Position numbers and translations under genes: made by a program. Source: Streptomyces venezuelae (lineage in GTDB: Bacteria; Actinomycetota; Actinomycetes; Streptomycetales; Streptomycetaceae). From it: a stretch of 64,000 nt of DNA. Each line of letters opens with the position of its first letter. The stretch's first letter is position 1. The notes beneath the pieces are model-generated. The model was not told where the DNA came from. It made no database searches and saw only the letters and a list, made by a program, of their open reading frames with translations. The DNA is taken from the NCBI RefSeq assembly GCF_008642315.1, contig NZ_CP029192.1, positions 3,596,001-3,660,000 on the forward strand, read 5' to 3'. Below, in pieces: positions 55,245 through 63,583 of this stretch.

Positions 55245-55426
55245 CCGTCCCCATGTTCGAACGGATCTCGAACGCAAAGCCAAGGTCCTGTTCGCAGACC
55301 GCCGAAAGGCGGCCGAATGCCCGTTTCCTGCGAGCACGAAACCTGGGGAAGATTGTCGCGCCCGTATACCGCCGGGTACAGTCGCCGCACTGCTCTGCCC
55401 CTGCTGCCGAGGCGAAAGAGAAGTTG

Positions 55427-56872
55427 GTGAACGACCGTCACCCGTCGGGGAGCTCGATGCCCCCGTCCTCGGCACCCGGCGCCGACTACGCGCACTACGC
55501 GACGTACGACGAACAGAGTGCCCAGCACAACGGCTACGGCCACGACACCTATTCCACCGGCAGCTTCGACACCGGAACGTTCGCGACCGACCCCCTCTTC
55601 GGCGACATGCCGGGCAACGGGCACGACACCGGCCAGCACGACACAGGCCAGTGGGCGACCACAACGGGCCCCCAGCAGACGGCCACTTACGACGCGTACG
55701 CGGAGCAGTACTACGCCGCCACGTACGACGGCAGCTACGACACCGCCTCGATGTGGTCGACCGGCGGATACCAGCAGGTCACCGGCATCCCCGCCCAGCA
55801 CGGGCCGGAGTCGACGGGCCAGTGGGACACCGCCGCCTGGCACCAGGCCCCGCAGGACGACCCGCAGAGCGGCCAGTGGGACACGCAGACCTTCGACACC
55901 GGTGCGTACGACGCGACGGCCTGGAACTCGGCCGGTGACACCGACGAGTCACACCAGACGCACGACGCACCCGACTTGCCCGGCGCGCCCGTCCCGCACG
56001 ACGCGGCGCAGGCGTACGAGACCGATGGCGACGCCGCGTACGGGACCACGGACGCCGAGGCCGACTCCCTCGGCGCCGCGCCCCGTTCCTCCCGCGGGAG
56101 GAACGGCGGGCCCGCGGCGGGCGGCCGGTCCAGGACCCGTCGCCGTACCCCCGCCAAGCGCTCCGCGCTCTTCACCGTCGCCGTGCCCTCCGCCTGCGTG
56201 ATGGGGGTCGCCGGAGTGGCGGCCGCGTCCGTGGGGAACTTCGGCGGGGACGACACGAAGGACTCGACGACGACGGCAGCGGCCCCGGACGCCACGTCCG
56301 TGCAGCCCTCCGCCGCCAACAACAAGCTGGACACGCAGCTGGCGAACCTCTCCGCGGACGCGGGCGACTTCGCCGACCGCGCCAGCCGCACGCAGGAGCG
56401 CATCGACCTCAAGGCGGAGAAGGTGGCCGCCGAGAAGAAGGCGGCGGCAGAAGCCGCGCGCAAGGAGCGGCTGCGCCCCAAGTTCGCCCTGCCGGTGAAG
56501 CAGCACGGGCTCAGCGCGCAGTTCGGCCAGGCGGGCGTCAACTGGATGTCCGCGCACTCCGGAATCGACTTCCCGGTGTCGTACGGCACCGAGGTCCTCG
56601 CCGCGACCGACGGCACCGTGTCGACCAAGTGGAACAGCGCCTACGGCAACATGGCGATCGTCACCGCCAAGGACGGCACCGAGACGTGGTACTGCCACCT
56701 CTCCACGCACAAGATCTCCAGCGGCCCCGTGAAGGCGGGCGAGACCATCGCCTTCTCCGGGAACTCCGGCAACTCCACTGGTCCGCACCTGCACTTCGAG
56801 GTGCGGCCCGCCGGCGGCTCGGCGATCGACCCGCTGCCGTGGCTCCGCAGCCACGGCCTCGACCCGACGTAA
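55427..56872 (+). CDS. Membrane-anchored M23 (LytM-type) peptidase
   Basis: 481 residues. Residues 1-240: acidic, Gly/Thr/Tyr/Asp-rich repeats (TGQWDTAAWHQ; SGQWDTQTFDTGA; HDTGQ). An Arg-rich segment (RSRTRRRTPAKRS) precedes a transmembrane helix (ALFTVAVPSACVMGVAGVAAASVG). A coiled coil follows (LDTQLANLSADAGDFADRASRTQERIDLKAEKVAAEKKAAA). The catalytic domain has H377-x3-D381 (HSGID), H424 and the HLHFEV motif with H456. It likely cleaves cell-wall cross-links or activates other hydrolases. GTG at 55427 with GAGAAG upstream; a long in-frame extension back to 55253 lacks a ribosome site. The coiled coil resembles regulators controlled by FtsEX-type partners. Confidence 0.9.
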   Translation: MNDRHPSGSSMPPSSAPGADYAHYATYDEQSAQHNGYGHDTYSTGSFDTGTFATDPLFGDMPGNGHDTGQHDTGQWATTTGPQQTATYDAYAEQYYAATYDGSYDTASMWSTGGYQQVTGIPAQHGPESTGQWDTAAWHQAPQDDPQSGQWDTQTFDTGAYDATAWNSAGDTDESHQTHDAPDLPGAPVPHDAAQAYETDGDAAYGTTDAEADSLGAAPRSSRGRNGGPAAGGRSRTRRRTPAKRSALFTVAVPSACVMGVAGVAAASVGNFGGDDTKDSTTTAAAPDATSVQPSAANNKLDTQLANLSADAGDFADRASRTQERIDLKAEKVAAEKKAAAEAARKERLRPKFALPVKQHGLSAQFGQAGVNWMSAHSGIDFPVSYGTEVLAATDGTVSTKWNSAYGNMAIVTAKDGTETWYCHLSTHKISSGPVKAGETIAFSGNSGNSTGPHLHFEVRPAGGSAIDPLPWLRSHGLDPT

Positions 56873-56898
56873 CGTAACTCCGGCCGCCGACGCCCGCC

Positions 56899-59460
56899 TT
56901 AGAGCTTCTCCACCGGCGCGTACCGCAGCAGGAGGCGCTTCGGCTTGGGCTCGCCGAAGTCCACCGTCGCCTCGGCGTTCGCGCCCGTCCCCTTCACACC
57001 GACCACGGTCCCGAGACCGAACTGGTCGTGCGTGACGCGGTCGCCGACGGCCAGCGACACGACCGGCTTCTCCGATGCGCGCCGCGTCGCGAAGCCCTGC
57101 GCACCGCCGGTACGCGAGCGCGACGAGGAAAGCGACGAGGCGATTCCCGCGGTGGGTCCGGACGTGGCAGGCGCACCGACGGAGCCGGTCCGCTTCCAGT
57201 CCAGGTGCGTGTCCGGGATCTCCTCGAGGAAGCGGGACGGCGGGTTGTACGACGGCGTGCCCCAGGCACTGCGCATGGACGACCGGGTGAGGTAGAGCCG
57301 TTCACGCGCGCGGGTGATGCCCACGTACGCGAGGCGACGCTCCTCCTCCAGCTCCTTGACCTGCCCGAGGGAGCGCATGTGCGGGAACACGCCGTCCTCC
57401 ATGCCGGTCAGGAACACCACGGGGAATTCGAGGCCCTTGGCGGTGTGCAGGGTCATGAGCGTGATGACTCCGGAGCCGTCGTCCTCCTCGTCGGGGATCT
57501 GGTCGGAGTCGGCGACCAGGGCGACGCGCTCAAGGAAGTCGGAGAGCGTGCCGGCCGGGGCGGCGGCTCCGCCGGCCTCGCCCTCGCCTTCACCCTCGCC
57601 CGCATCGGCCCCGCCCTCCGCGTCGTCCGCGGTCTGGCCGGTGTCCGCGGTCTGGCCGGTGTCCGCTGCCCGGTTGTTGTCCTGCTCGAACTCCAGCGCC
57701 ACGGCGGCGAGCTCCTGGAGGTTCTCGATGCGGGTCTCGTCCTGCGGGTCGGTCGAGGCCTGCAGCTCGGCCAGGTAGCCGGTCCGTTCGAGCACGGCCT
57801 CCAGGACGACGGCCGGGCCGGCGCCCGACTCGACGACGGTCCGCAACTCCTCCATCAGCGTGTTGAAACGCTTGACGGCGTTGGTGGAGCGGGCCGCCAT
57901 TCCGTACGCCTCGTCGACGCGGCGCAGCGCCTGCGGGAAGGAGATCTTCTCGCGCTGCGCGAGCGCGTCGACCATGGCCTCGGCGCGGTCGCCGATGCCC
58001 CTCTTCGGCACGTTGAGGATGCGGCGCAGCGGCACCGCGTCCTCGGGGTTGGCGAGAACGCGCAGGTAGGCCAGCACATCGCGGACCTCCTTGCGCTCGT
58101 AGAAGCGGACGCCGCCGACCACCTTGTAGGGCAGGCCGACGCGGATGAAGATCTCTTCGAAGACACGGGACTGGGCGTTCGTCCGGTAGAAGATCGCCAC
58201 GTCGCCGGCCTTCGCGTCGCCCGCGTCGGTGAGGCGGTCGATCTCGTCGGCGACGAACTGCGCCTCGTCGTGCTCGGTGTCGGCGACGTACCCGGTGATG
58301 CGTGCGCCCTCGCCCTGGTTGGTCCACAGGTTCTTGGGGCGGCGGCTCTCGTTCCGCTCGATGACCGCGTTGGCGGCGGTGAGGATCGTCTGGGTGGAGC
58401 GGTAGTTCTGCTCCAGGAGGATCGTCGTCGCGTCCGTGTAGTCCTCCTCGAACTGGAGGATGTTGCGGATCGTGGCGCCGCGGAAGGCGTAGATGGACTG
58501 GTCCGCGTCACCCACCACGCACAGCTCCGCGGGGTCGTCGCCCTCGCCTCCCGAGGGGCCGACCAGCTCGCGCACCAGCGCGTACTGCGCGTGGTTCGTG
58601 TCCTGGTACTCGTCGACCATGACGTGCCGGAAGCGGCGCCTGTAGTGCTCGGCGACGTCCGGGAAGGCGCGCAGCAGGTGGACCGTCGTCATGATCAGGT
58701 CGTCGAAGTCCAGCGCGTTCGCCTCGCGGAGGCGCGACTGGTACATGGCGTAGGCCTGGGCGAGGGTCTTCTCGAAGCCGTCGGCGGCCTGACCCGCGAA
58801 GTCCTCTTCGTCGATCAGCTCGTTCTTCAGGTTCGAGATCTTGGCGCTGAACGACTTCGGCGGGAACTTCTTCGGGTCGAGGTCCAGGTCGCGGCAGACC
58901 AGGGCCATGAGCCGCTTGGAGTCGGCGGCGTCGTAGATCGAGAAGGAGGACGTGAAGCCCAGCTTCTTGTACTCCCTGCGGAGGATGCGGACGCAGGCGC
59001 TGTGGAAGGTCGACACCCACATCGCGTTCGCCCGGGGGCCGACGAGCTGCTCGACGCGCTCCTTCATCTCGCCCGCGGCCTTGTTCGTGAAGGTGATCGC
59101 GAGGATCTGGCCGGGGTGCACGCCGCGCTCGGCGAGCAGGTGCGCGATGCGGTGGGTCAGCACGCGGGTCTTGCCGGATCCGGCGCCGGCGACGATGAGC
59201 AGCGGGGAGCCCGCGTGCACGACGGCCGCGCGCTGGTTCTCGTTCAGCCCGTCGAGGAGCGTCGCCGGGTTGATGACCGGGCGCGGGGCGCCGTCGCGGT
59301 AGTGCGTGTCCCGGGACATGGGCGCGTCGAACTTCCCGTCGAACAGATCGTCCGGAATGGGCTCCGGAGCGCTGTCCTCGGGCGGCGGCGGGGGCGCTTC
59401 GTCCGTGGCCCGGGAAGGCTGCAGGTCCGCCAGGAAGCTGTCATCAAAGAGGCTGCTCAT
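56899..59460 (-). CDS. pcrA: ATP-dependent DNA helicase PcrA/UvrD1
   Basis: 853 residues of the SF1A helicases. Motif I AGAGSGKTR (91-98), Ia FTNKAAGEM, II VDEYQDTN, III VVGDADQSIYAFRGA, IV QNYRSTQTIL, V VITLMTLHTAKGLEFPVVFL, VI YVGITRARERL. A 60-residue Pro/Glu-rich N-terminal extension and an Asp/Glu-rich insert (about 615-645) are actinobacterial. The C-terminal SLAVGDRVTHDQFGLGTVVGV... domain is the Tudor-like fold that contacts RNA polymerase in transcription-coupled repair. Transcribed from a PafBC-type promoter (59470-59492), so expected to be DNA-damage inducible. Confidence 0.96.
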   Translation of the reverse strand: MSSLFDDSFLADLQPSRATDEAPPPPPEDSAPEPIPDDLFDGKFDAPMSRDTHYRDGAPRPVINPATLLDGLNENQRAAVVHAGSPLLIVAGAGSGKTRVLTHRIAHLLAERGVHPGQILAITFTNKAAGEMKERVEQLVGPRANAMWVSTFHSACVRILRREYKKLGFTSSFSIYDAADSKRLMALVCRDLDLDPKKFPPKSFSAKISNLKNELIDEEDFAGQAADGFEKTLAQAYAMYQSRLREANALDFDDLIMTTVHLLRAFPDVAEHYRRRFRHVMVDEYQDTNHAQYALVRELVGPSGGEGDDPAELCVVGDADQSIYAFRGATIRNILQFEEDYTDATTILLEQNYRSTQTILTAANAVIERNESRRPKNLWTNQGEGARITGYVADTEHDEAQFVADEIDRLTDAGDAKAGDVAIFYRTNAQSRVFEEIFIRVGLPYKVVGGVRFYERKEVRDVLAYLRVLANPEDAVPLRRILNVPKRGIGDRAEAMVDALAQREKISFPQALRRVDEAYGMAARSTNAVKRFNTLMEELRTVVESGAGPAVVLEAVLERTGYLAELQASTDPQDETRIENLQELAAVALEFEQDNNRAADTGQTADTGQTADDAEGGADAGEGEGEGEAGGAAAPAGTLSDFLERVALVADSDQIPDEEDDGSGVITLMTLHTAKGLEFPVVFLTGMEDGVFPHMRSLGQVKELEEERRLAYVGITRARERLYLTRSSMRSAWGTPSYNPPSRFLEEIPDTHLDWKRTGSVGAPATSGPTAGIASSLSSSRSRTGGAQGFATRRASEKPVVSLAVGDRVTHDQFGLGTVVGVKGTGANAEATVDFGEPKPKRLLLRYAPVEKL

Positions 59461-59469
59461 CGCCTCCCG

Positions 59470-59492
59470 AGTCTAGGCGGCCCCACTGACAA
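59470..59492 (-). promoter_or_regulatory. PafBC-type (RecA-independent DNA damage) promoter of pcrA
   Basis: On the minus strand: TTGTCAGTG (59492-59484), an 8-nt gap, TAGACT (59475-59470), then nine bases to the ATG at 59460. Exact fit to TTGTCRGTG-N8-TAnnnT. The transcript would be nearly leaderless, although a GGGAGG lies just before the ATG. Confidence 0.88.
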
Positions 59493-59627
59493 CCCGCTGC
59501 GGGTTCCGGACAGACCGACCCGCGTCACGCCTCGCCCATGGACGATCACACTCCGCCATGTCCGCTCGCGCGCCGCGTACGCCCGCGCAAAGTAACGAAA
59601 ATGTATCGGGCATATCGAACATCAACC

Positions 59628-59657
59628 TTCACAGGCACCACACGAGTTGGCTAGCGT
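59628..59657 (+). promoter_or_regulatory. Housekeeping-type promoter of the riboswitch-controlled NlpC/P60 gene
   Basis: TTCACA (59628-59633), an 18-bp gap and TAGCGT (59652-59657) form a plausible promoter about 50 bp before the aptamer. An AT-rich patch (GTAACGAAAATGTATC, about 59592-59607) lies upstream and could be an activator site. Confidence 0.5.
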
Positions 59658-59706
59658 GCCCGGCGGGCCACTCGTCCCCCACCGGCGAACCCCGCCGGGA
59701 ACGGGC

Positions 59707-59848
59707 GGCCTCCGCCGAGTCCGACGTGTTCGGAGCCGGGGACCCACCGAAAACTTGGGGTGAGTCGGTCCCGTACTTCGTACGGGACTGTAGGGCAGCC
59801 TTCCGAACCATCCGCCCGAACCCGACAGCTAACCCGGTAGGCGGTCTA
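59707..59848 (+). ncRNA. c-di-AMP riboswitch (ydaO/yuaA motif)
   Basis: Conserved blocks occur in order: GGAGCCGGGGACCC near 59731-59744, CUUGGGGUGAGUCGGU, a variable hairpin CCCGUACUUCGUACGGG, UAGGGCAGCCUUCCGAACC, then CCGCCCGAACCCGACAGCUA and CGGUAGGCGG near 59835-59844, whose GGCGG closes a stem with CCGCC near 59712. This is the class upstream of cell-wall hydrolase genes in actinobacteria, normally turning expression off when c-di-AMP is high. The ribosome site AAGGAG follows within about 10 nt, so both transcriptional and translational control are possible. Confidence 0.92.
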
Positions 59849-59865
59849 CGGAAGGAGTCGCCTCC

Positions 59866-61077
59866 TTGGCGTCGCACCGCAAGCCGCGGAACCGGACAGC
59901 CGGCATTCGTACGGCCCCCGCCATCGGCATCACGACGGCAGCCCTCACCTCCGTCGCCCTCCTGTCGCAGAGCGCGCAGGCCGCGCCCTCGGCGCCGGCC
60001 AAACCCAGCCTAGAAGAGGTGCAGAAGAAGGTCGACGAGCTCTACCAGCAGGCGGGTGTCGCCACCCAGAAGTACAACTCCGCCAAGGAGCGCACCGAGA
60101 AGCAGCGCAAGAAGGTGGACCGGCTGCTGGACGACGTGGCCAAGCGCACGGACAAGCTGAACGACGCACGCCAGGAGCTCGGCTCGTTCGCCGCGGCGCA
60201 GTACCGCACGGGCGCCGTCTCCGAGACGGCCACGATGATGCTCGCCAACGACCCGCAGGGCTACTTCGACCAGAACCACCTGGCGGACCGCCTGACCACG
60301 CGCCAGAAGAAGGCGGTCGACGCCTACGAAGTGGAGCAGGCGTCGGCGACGAAGCAGCGCACGAAGGCGGCGAAGAGCCTGGAGACGCTGACCGACTCGC
60401 GGGACGAGCTCAGGACGAGCAAGAAGACCGTCCAGAAGAAGCTGGGGGACGCCCGCGAGCTCCTTTCGAAGCTGACCGCCGAAGAGAAGGCGCGGCTAGC
60501 GGAGATCGAGCGGAAGAAGAAGCAGGAGGCCAAGCGCAAGGCCGAGAAGCTGGCCCGGGAGCAGGCCGCCGAGGCGGAGCGCAAGCGCAAGGAGGAGGCG
60601 GCCCAGCGGGAGAAGGAGCGCGAGGGGGGCCAGGACTCCGGTTCGGGCTCCGACACAGGCTCGGGTTCCGGTTCGGGCTCGGGTTCCGGTTCCGGTTCGG
60701 GCTCCGGGAGCTCCGACGGCAGCTATGCCACCAAGGCCGCGAAGGTCATCGACTTCGCGGAGGCCCAGATCGGCAAGCCGTACGTCTGGGGCGCCACCGG
60801 CCCCGACTCCTACGACTGCTCCGGGCTGACGCAGGACGCGTGGAAGGCCGCCGGGATCTCCCTGCCGCGCACCACGTGGGACCAGGTGAAGGTCGGCACG
60901 ACGGTGAAGACCGCCGACGCGAAACCGGGTGACCTGGTGTTCTTCTACGACGACATCAGCCACGTCGGGATCTACATCGGCAACGGCAAGATGATCCACG
61001 CCCCGAAGCCGGGTGCGAACGTCCGCGTCGAGTCGATCTACTACATGCCGATCCACAGCGTGGTCCGCCCCGCCTGA
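59866..61077 (+). CDS. NlpC/P60-family cell-wall hydrolase with coiled coil, c-di-AMP regulated
   Basis: 403 residues. Signal peptide (HRKPRNRTAGIRTAPAIG... ending near SAQA-AP), a long coiled coil (residues 45-255; EVQKKVDELYQQAGVATQKYNSAKERTEKQRKK), a Gly/Ser repeat linker, then the NlpC/P60 domain with C318 (YDCSGLTQ), H366 (SHVGIYIG) and H378. Predicted D,L-endopeptidase cleaving peptidoglycan stems; the coiled coil usually serves autoinhibition or activation by FtsX-type partners. TTG start at 59866, AAGGAG eight bases upstream, directly after the riboswitch. Paralog of the gene at 61857. Confidence 0.93.
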   Translation: MASHRKPRNRTAGIRTAPAIGITTAALTSVALLSQSAQAAPSAPAKPSLEEVQKKVDELYQQAGVATQKYNSAKERTEKQRKKVDRLLDDVAKRTDKLNDARQELGSFAAAQYRTGAVSETATMMLANDPQGYFDQNHLADRLTTRQKKAVDAYEVEQASATKQRTKAAKSLETLTDSRDELRTSKKTVQKKLGDARELLSKLTAEEKARLAEIERKKKQEAKRKAEKLAREQAAEAERKRKEEAAQREKEREGGQDSGSGSDTGSGSGSGSGSGSGSGSGSSDGSYATKAAKVIDFAEAQIGKPYVWGATGPDSYDCSGLTQDAWKAAGISLPRTTWDQVKVGTTVKTADAKPGDLVFFYDDISHVGIYIGNGKMIHAPKPGANVRVESIYYMPIHSVVRPA

Positions 61078-61095
61078 CGAGACGGCGCCCCTCTT

Positions 61096-61142
61096 ACGCG
61101 CGCGTGGCCCGCATCCTTCCCGGATGCGGGCCACGCGCGCGT
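61096..61142. terminator. 21-bp stem bidirectional terminator
   Basis: 61096-61116 pairs perfectly with 61122-61142, with a 5-nt loop. It starts 18 bases after the NlpC/P60 stop and ends 14 bases before the stop of the convergent membrane-protein gene. Confidence 0.93.
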
Positions 61143-61156
61143 AGAGGCAGGAAAAC

Positions 61157-61510
61157 TCAGGTCCACAGCACCGCGATGAAGATGTTCGCCGTGGTCAGCA
61201 GGCCGACCGCACCGAACATGCCCTTGTCGACCTTCTCCTCGTCACGCTTTACGTAGACCAGCGCGAGGATCACGATCAGCACGGCCAGCTTGATGCCGAT
61301 CTTGACGTTGTTGACGGTGTGATCGTCCGCCTGGTTGAGGCCCACCAGGGCCACGCCGGTGACGAGCATGGTCAGCGCGCCGTGCAGCATCGCAGGGCTG
61401 AAGCGGGCTGTGCCCTGGCCCATCTGCTTCATCTGGGTCAGGAAACCGCCCAGGAGCGAGGCGATGCCGATGATGTGCAGGCCGACGAAGAGATGGATGA
61501 GTACGTCCAT
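61157..61510 (-). CDS. Four-helix membrane protein of unknown function
   Basis: 117 residues, almost all membrane-embedded: MDVLIHLFVGLHIIGIASLLGGFLTQMKQ, a second helix around ALTMLVTGVALVGLNQ, then IGIKLAVLIVILALVYVKRDEE and VGLLTTANIFIAVLWT. Conserved His residues in the first and second helices (LIHLFVGLHIIG; MLHGALTML) are compatible with haem or metal binding, but this is speculative. ATG at 61508-61510; longer upstream frames lack a hydrophobic start and are rejected. Confidence 0.82.
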   Translation of the reverse strand: MDVLIHLFVGLHIIGIASLLGGFLTQMKQMGQGTARFSPAMLHGALTMLVTGVALVGLNQADDHTVNNVKIGIKLAVLIVILALVYVKRDEEKVDKGMFGAVGLLTTANIFIAVLWT

Positions 61511-61856
61511 GAGTCCGGAGCCTAGCCGGGGCCCCCACCCCACCCGTCGGGCGCCCCCATAGCACCACCCCGCCTCCAGGCACGTAGGAAACGCGCCATC
61601 GGTCACACCCGCGCACGAAACGGCCGCCACCCCATGAGGCACTCGGTCACGGTCCGCCGCTGTTCCGCCCTCTTCCGTCATTTGCGCACAATCCATCACC
61701 AACCCGTGACGGCCAGGTTTAGCGTCCTCCACCAGGTGACCGGCTCCCCACCGCCGTCCGACCCGGGACGGCCGTCGGCCACCACCGCCGAGAAACCCGG
61801 CGGCGGCTCGCTCCCCCTGTGCGGGCCGTCGCCGGACACGTAAGGAGCCCCACTTC
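61511..61856. other. 346-bp divergent region upstream of the second NlpC/P60 gene
   Basis: No gene and no c-di-AMP aptamer blocks, unlike the paralog's leader. A TAGCGT -10 box lies near 61720-61725 and a small inverted repeat TCAC-N6-GTGA at 61696-61709. These could form the promoter region of the rightward gene with a leader of about 130 nt. Confidence 0.5.
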
Positions 61857-62903
61857 GTGCCAGCGCACCGCAAGCCCCGACAGCGCTCGCTCAGCGGCAG
61901 CACGGTCCGCACCGCCGCCACCCTCGCCCTCGCGGGAGCCGCGTCGGCCACCGCCTTCGACGGCACGGGCCACGCGGATCCCCGGCTCAGCCCCGCCGAG
62001 GTGAAGTCCAAGGTCGACTCGCTCTACCGCGAGGCGGAGATCGCCACCGAGAAGTACAACGGCGCCAAGGAGCAGGCGGAAAAGGCCGAAAAGAAGCTCG
62101 GTGGGCTGCGCGACGAAGCCGCCCGCAAGACGGAGAAGCTCAACACCGCCCGCAACAGCCTGGGTTCGTATGCCGCCGCCCAGTACCGCGCCGGCGGCAT
62201 CGACCCCTCCATACAGCTCGCGCTCTCCTCCGACCCCGACCAGTTCCTGGACCGCGCCTCACGTGCGGACCGCGCCGGCAGCCGACAGGCCGTGGCCGTC
62301 GGCGAGGTACGGGACCAGATGCGGGAGATCGAGCGACTTCGGGGCCGGGCCGACGACCGGCTGGACGCCCTCCGCACGCGCCAGGCGGAACTGCGCGAGC
62401 ACAAGAAGACGATCACCAAGAAGCTCGGCGATGCGAAGCGTCTCCTGTCCCGCCTCACCGCCGAACAACGCGCCGATCTCACCGGCCCCGAGGGCGACCG
62501 CGCCAGCCGGTCCACCGCCCGCGAAGCCGCCTCGGGGGCCGCCAAGGCGCCCGACGCCCGCGCCGCCGCAGCCGTCTCCTACGCGTACAAAGCCCTCGGC
62601 AGCCCGTACGTCTGGGGCGCCACCGGCCCCGACGCCTTCGACTGCTCCGGGCTCACCCAGGCCGCCTACCGCTCGGCGGGCGTCGCGCTGCCCCGCACCA
62701 CCTACGCCCAGATCGGCGCCGGAAAACGAGTCCCCCGCTCCGAACTGCGCCCCGGCGACCTGGTGTTCTTCTACTCCGGCATCAGCCACGTCGGCCTCTA
62801 CGTGGGCAACGGCCAGATGATCCACGCCCCCAACCCGAGCGCCCCGGTCCGGCTCGCCCCCATCGACCAGATGCCGTTCGCCGGAGCCACACGCGTGTCC
62901 TGA
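61857..62903 (+). CDS. NlpC/P60-family cell-wall hydrolase, second paralog
   Basis: 348 residues with the same plan as the upstream paralog: export signal, coiled coil (residues 45-210; EVKSKVDSLYREAEIATEKYNGAKEQAEKAEKKLGG), a short linker and a catalytic domain with C263 (FDCSGLTQ), H311 and H323. The Gly/Ser repeat linker of the first paralog is missing and the coil is shorter. GTG start at 61857 with AAGGAG nine bases upstream. Predicted peptidoglycan D,L-endopeptidase; not under the riboswitch, so the two copies are probably used under different conditions. Confidence 0.92.
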   Translation: MPAHRKPRQRSLSGSTVRTAATLALAGAASATAFDGTGHADPRLSPAEVKSKVDSLYREAEIATEKYNGAKEQAEKAEKKLGGLRDEAARKTEKLNTARNSLGSYAAAQYRAGGIDPSIQLALSSDPDQFLDRASRADRAGSRQAVAVGEVRDQMREIERLRGRADDRLDALRTRQAELREHKKTITKKLGDAKRLLSRLTAEQRADLTGPEGDRASRSTAREAASGAAKAPDARAAAAVSYAYKALGSPYVWGATGPDAFDCSGLTQAAYRSAGVALPRTTYAQIGAGKRVPRSELRPGDLVFFYSGISHVGLYVGNGQMIHAPNPSAPVRLAPIDQMPFAGATRVS

Positions 62904-62927
62904 CCCACCGGACTGCGCCAGTATTGT
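62899..62927 (+). promoter_or_regulatory. Candidate leaderless promoter of the gene at 62935
   Basis: CCTGAC (62899-62904), 17 bp, then TATTGT (62922-62927), with the ATG seven bases further. No Shine-Dalgarno is present in the 31-bp gap. The -35 overlaps the stop of the hydrolase gene. Confidence 0.5.
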
Positions 62928-62934
62928 CACGCGC

Positions 62935-63576
62935 ATGCCTAGCCGTACGCTGCCTCCGCCCCCGCCACCCGTGTATCTGCGCACCTGGCCGGACCGGCAG
63001 ACGCTGCTCACCGACCGAGGCATGGCCCTCCAGGAGCTGCACAGGCGACACCTCGGAGTGAGCCGACTCCTGCTGCTGTGGCTGTGCGGACTCGGCGGCG
63101 TCACCGGCTGGGCGCTGCTGATCCAGCCCATCCGGTACATCGACGACAAGGACCCCAGCGCCTTCCTGCTGGGCCCGGTCCTCCTGGTCCTCGGCCTCGC
63201 GGCGCTGGCCCCCGCTGTCATCGGTGTCGTCCTCGGCATCCGCCACGACCGACGCATACGGCGCCTCGCCGACGCCTGGCTCGCCCTGGACAGCCACCCC
63301 GCTTCCGACGCCCGGCTGCGCTCCCCCGGTCTCAGCCTCCTCTGGCTCCTGTCGTCCCTCGCCGTGTGCACACTCGGGCTCTGGACGTCCTTCTCCGCGG
63401 CCGCGTACGCAGAGCCGGGCAACGCGACCTACGCCGACGTCATCCTCGGCATGGGTGCCGGCCTGCTCATCTGGCTGACCGGCCTGCTCGGCGCCGCGAA
63501 GGCGGTCGGCCACTACCGCTGGGCCCTGCGCAACCTCGGCCCCGCACTACCGGCCACCGCCGCCGCCCACCGCTAG
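62935..63576 (+). CDS. Four-helix membrane protein of unknown function
   Basis: 213 residues: Pro-rich N-terminus (MPSRTLPPPPPPVYLRTWPDRQTLL), helices LLLLWLCGLGGVTGWALLIQPI and FLLGPVLLVLGLAALAPAVIGVVLGI, an Arg/Asp-rich cytoplasmic loop (RHDRRIRRLADAWLALDSHPASDARLR), and helices LLWLLSSLAVCTLGLWTSFS and VILGMGAGLLIWLTGLLGAAKAV. No known domain recognised. It lies tail to tail with the response-regulator gene (7 bp apart). Confidence 0.82.
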   Translation: MPSRTLPPPPPPVYLRTWPDRQTLLTDRGMALQELHRRHLGVSRLLLLWLCGLGGVTGWALLIQPIRYIDDKDPSAFLLGPVLLVLGLAALAPAVIGVVLGIRHDRRIRRLADAWLALDSHPASDARLRSPGLSLLWLLSSLAVCTLGLWTSFSAAAYAEPGNATYADVILGMGAGLLIWLTGLLGAAKAVGHYRWALRNLGPALPATAAAHR

Positions 63577-63583
63577 CGCCCGC

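Noticed and set aside
55253..55426. N-terminal extension of the M23 peptidase from an ATG at 55253
   Set aside because: No Shine-Dalgarno and low coding quality; the GTG at 55427 has a ribosome site and gives the typical soluble acidic N-terminus.
61511..62011. Extension of the small membrane protein by 167 codons upstream
   Set aside because: The extension overlaps the promoter and start of the divergent NlpC/P60 gene and lacks a hydrophobic or conserved beginning.
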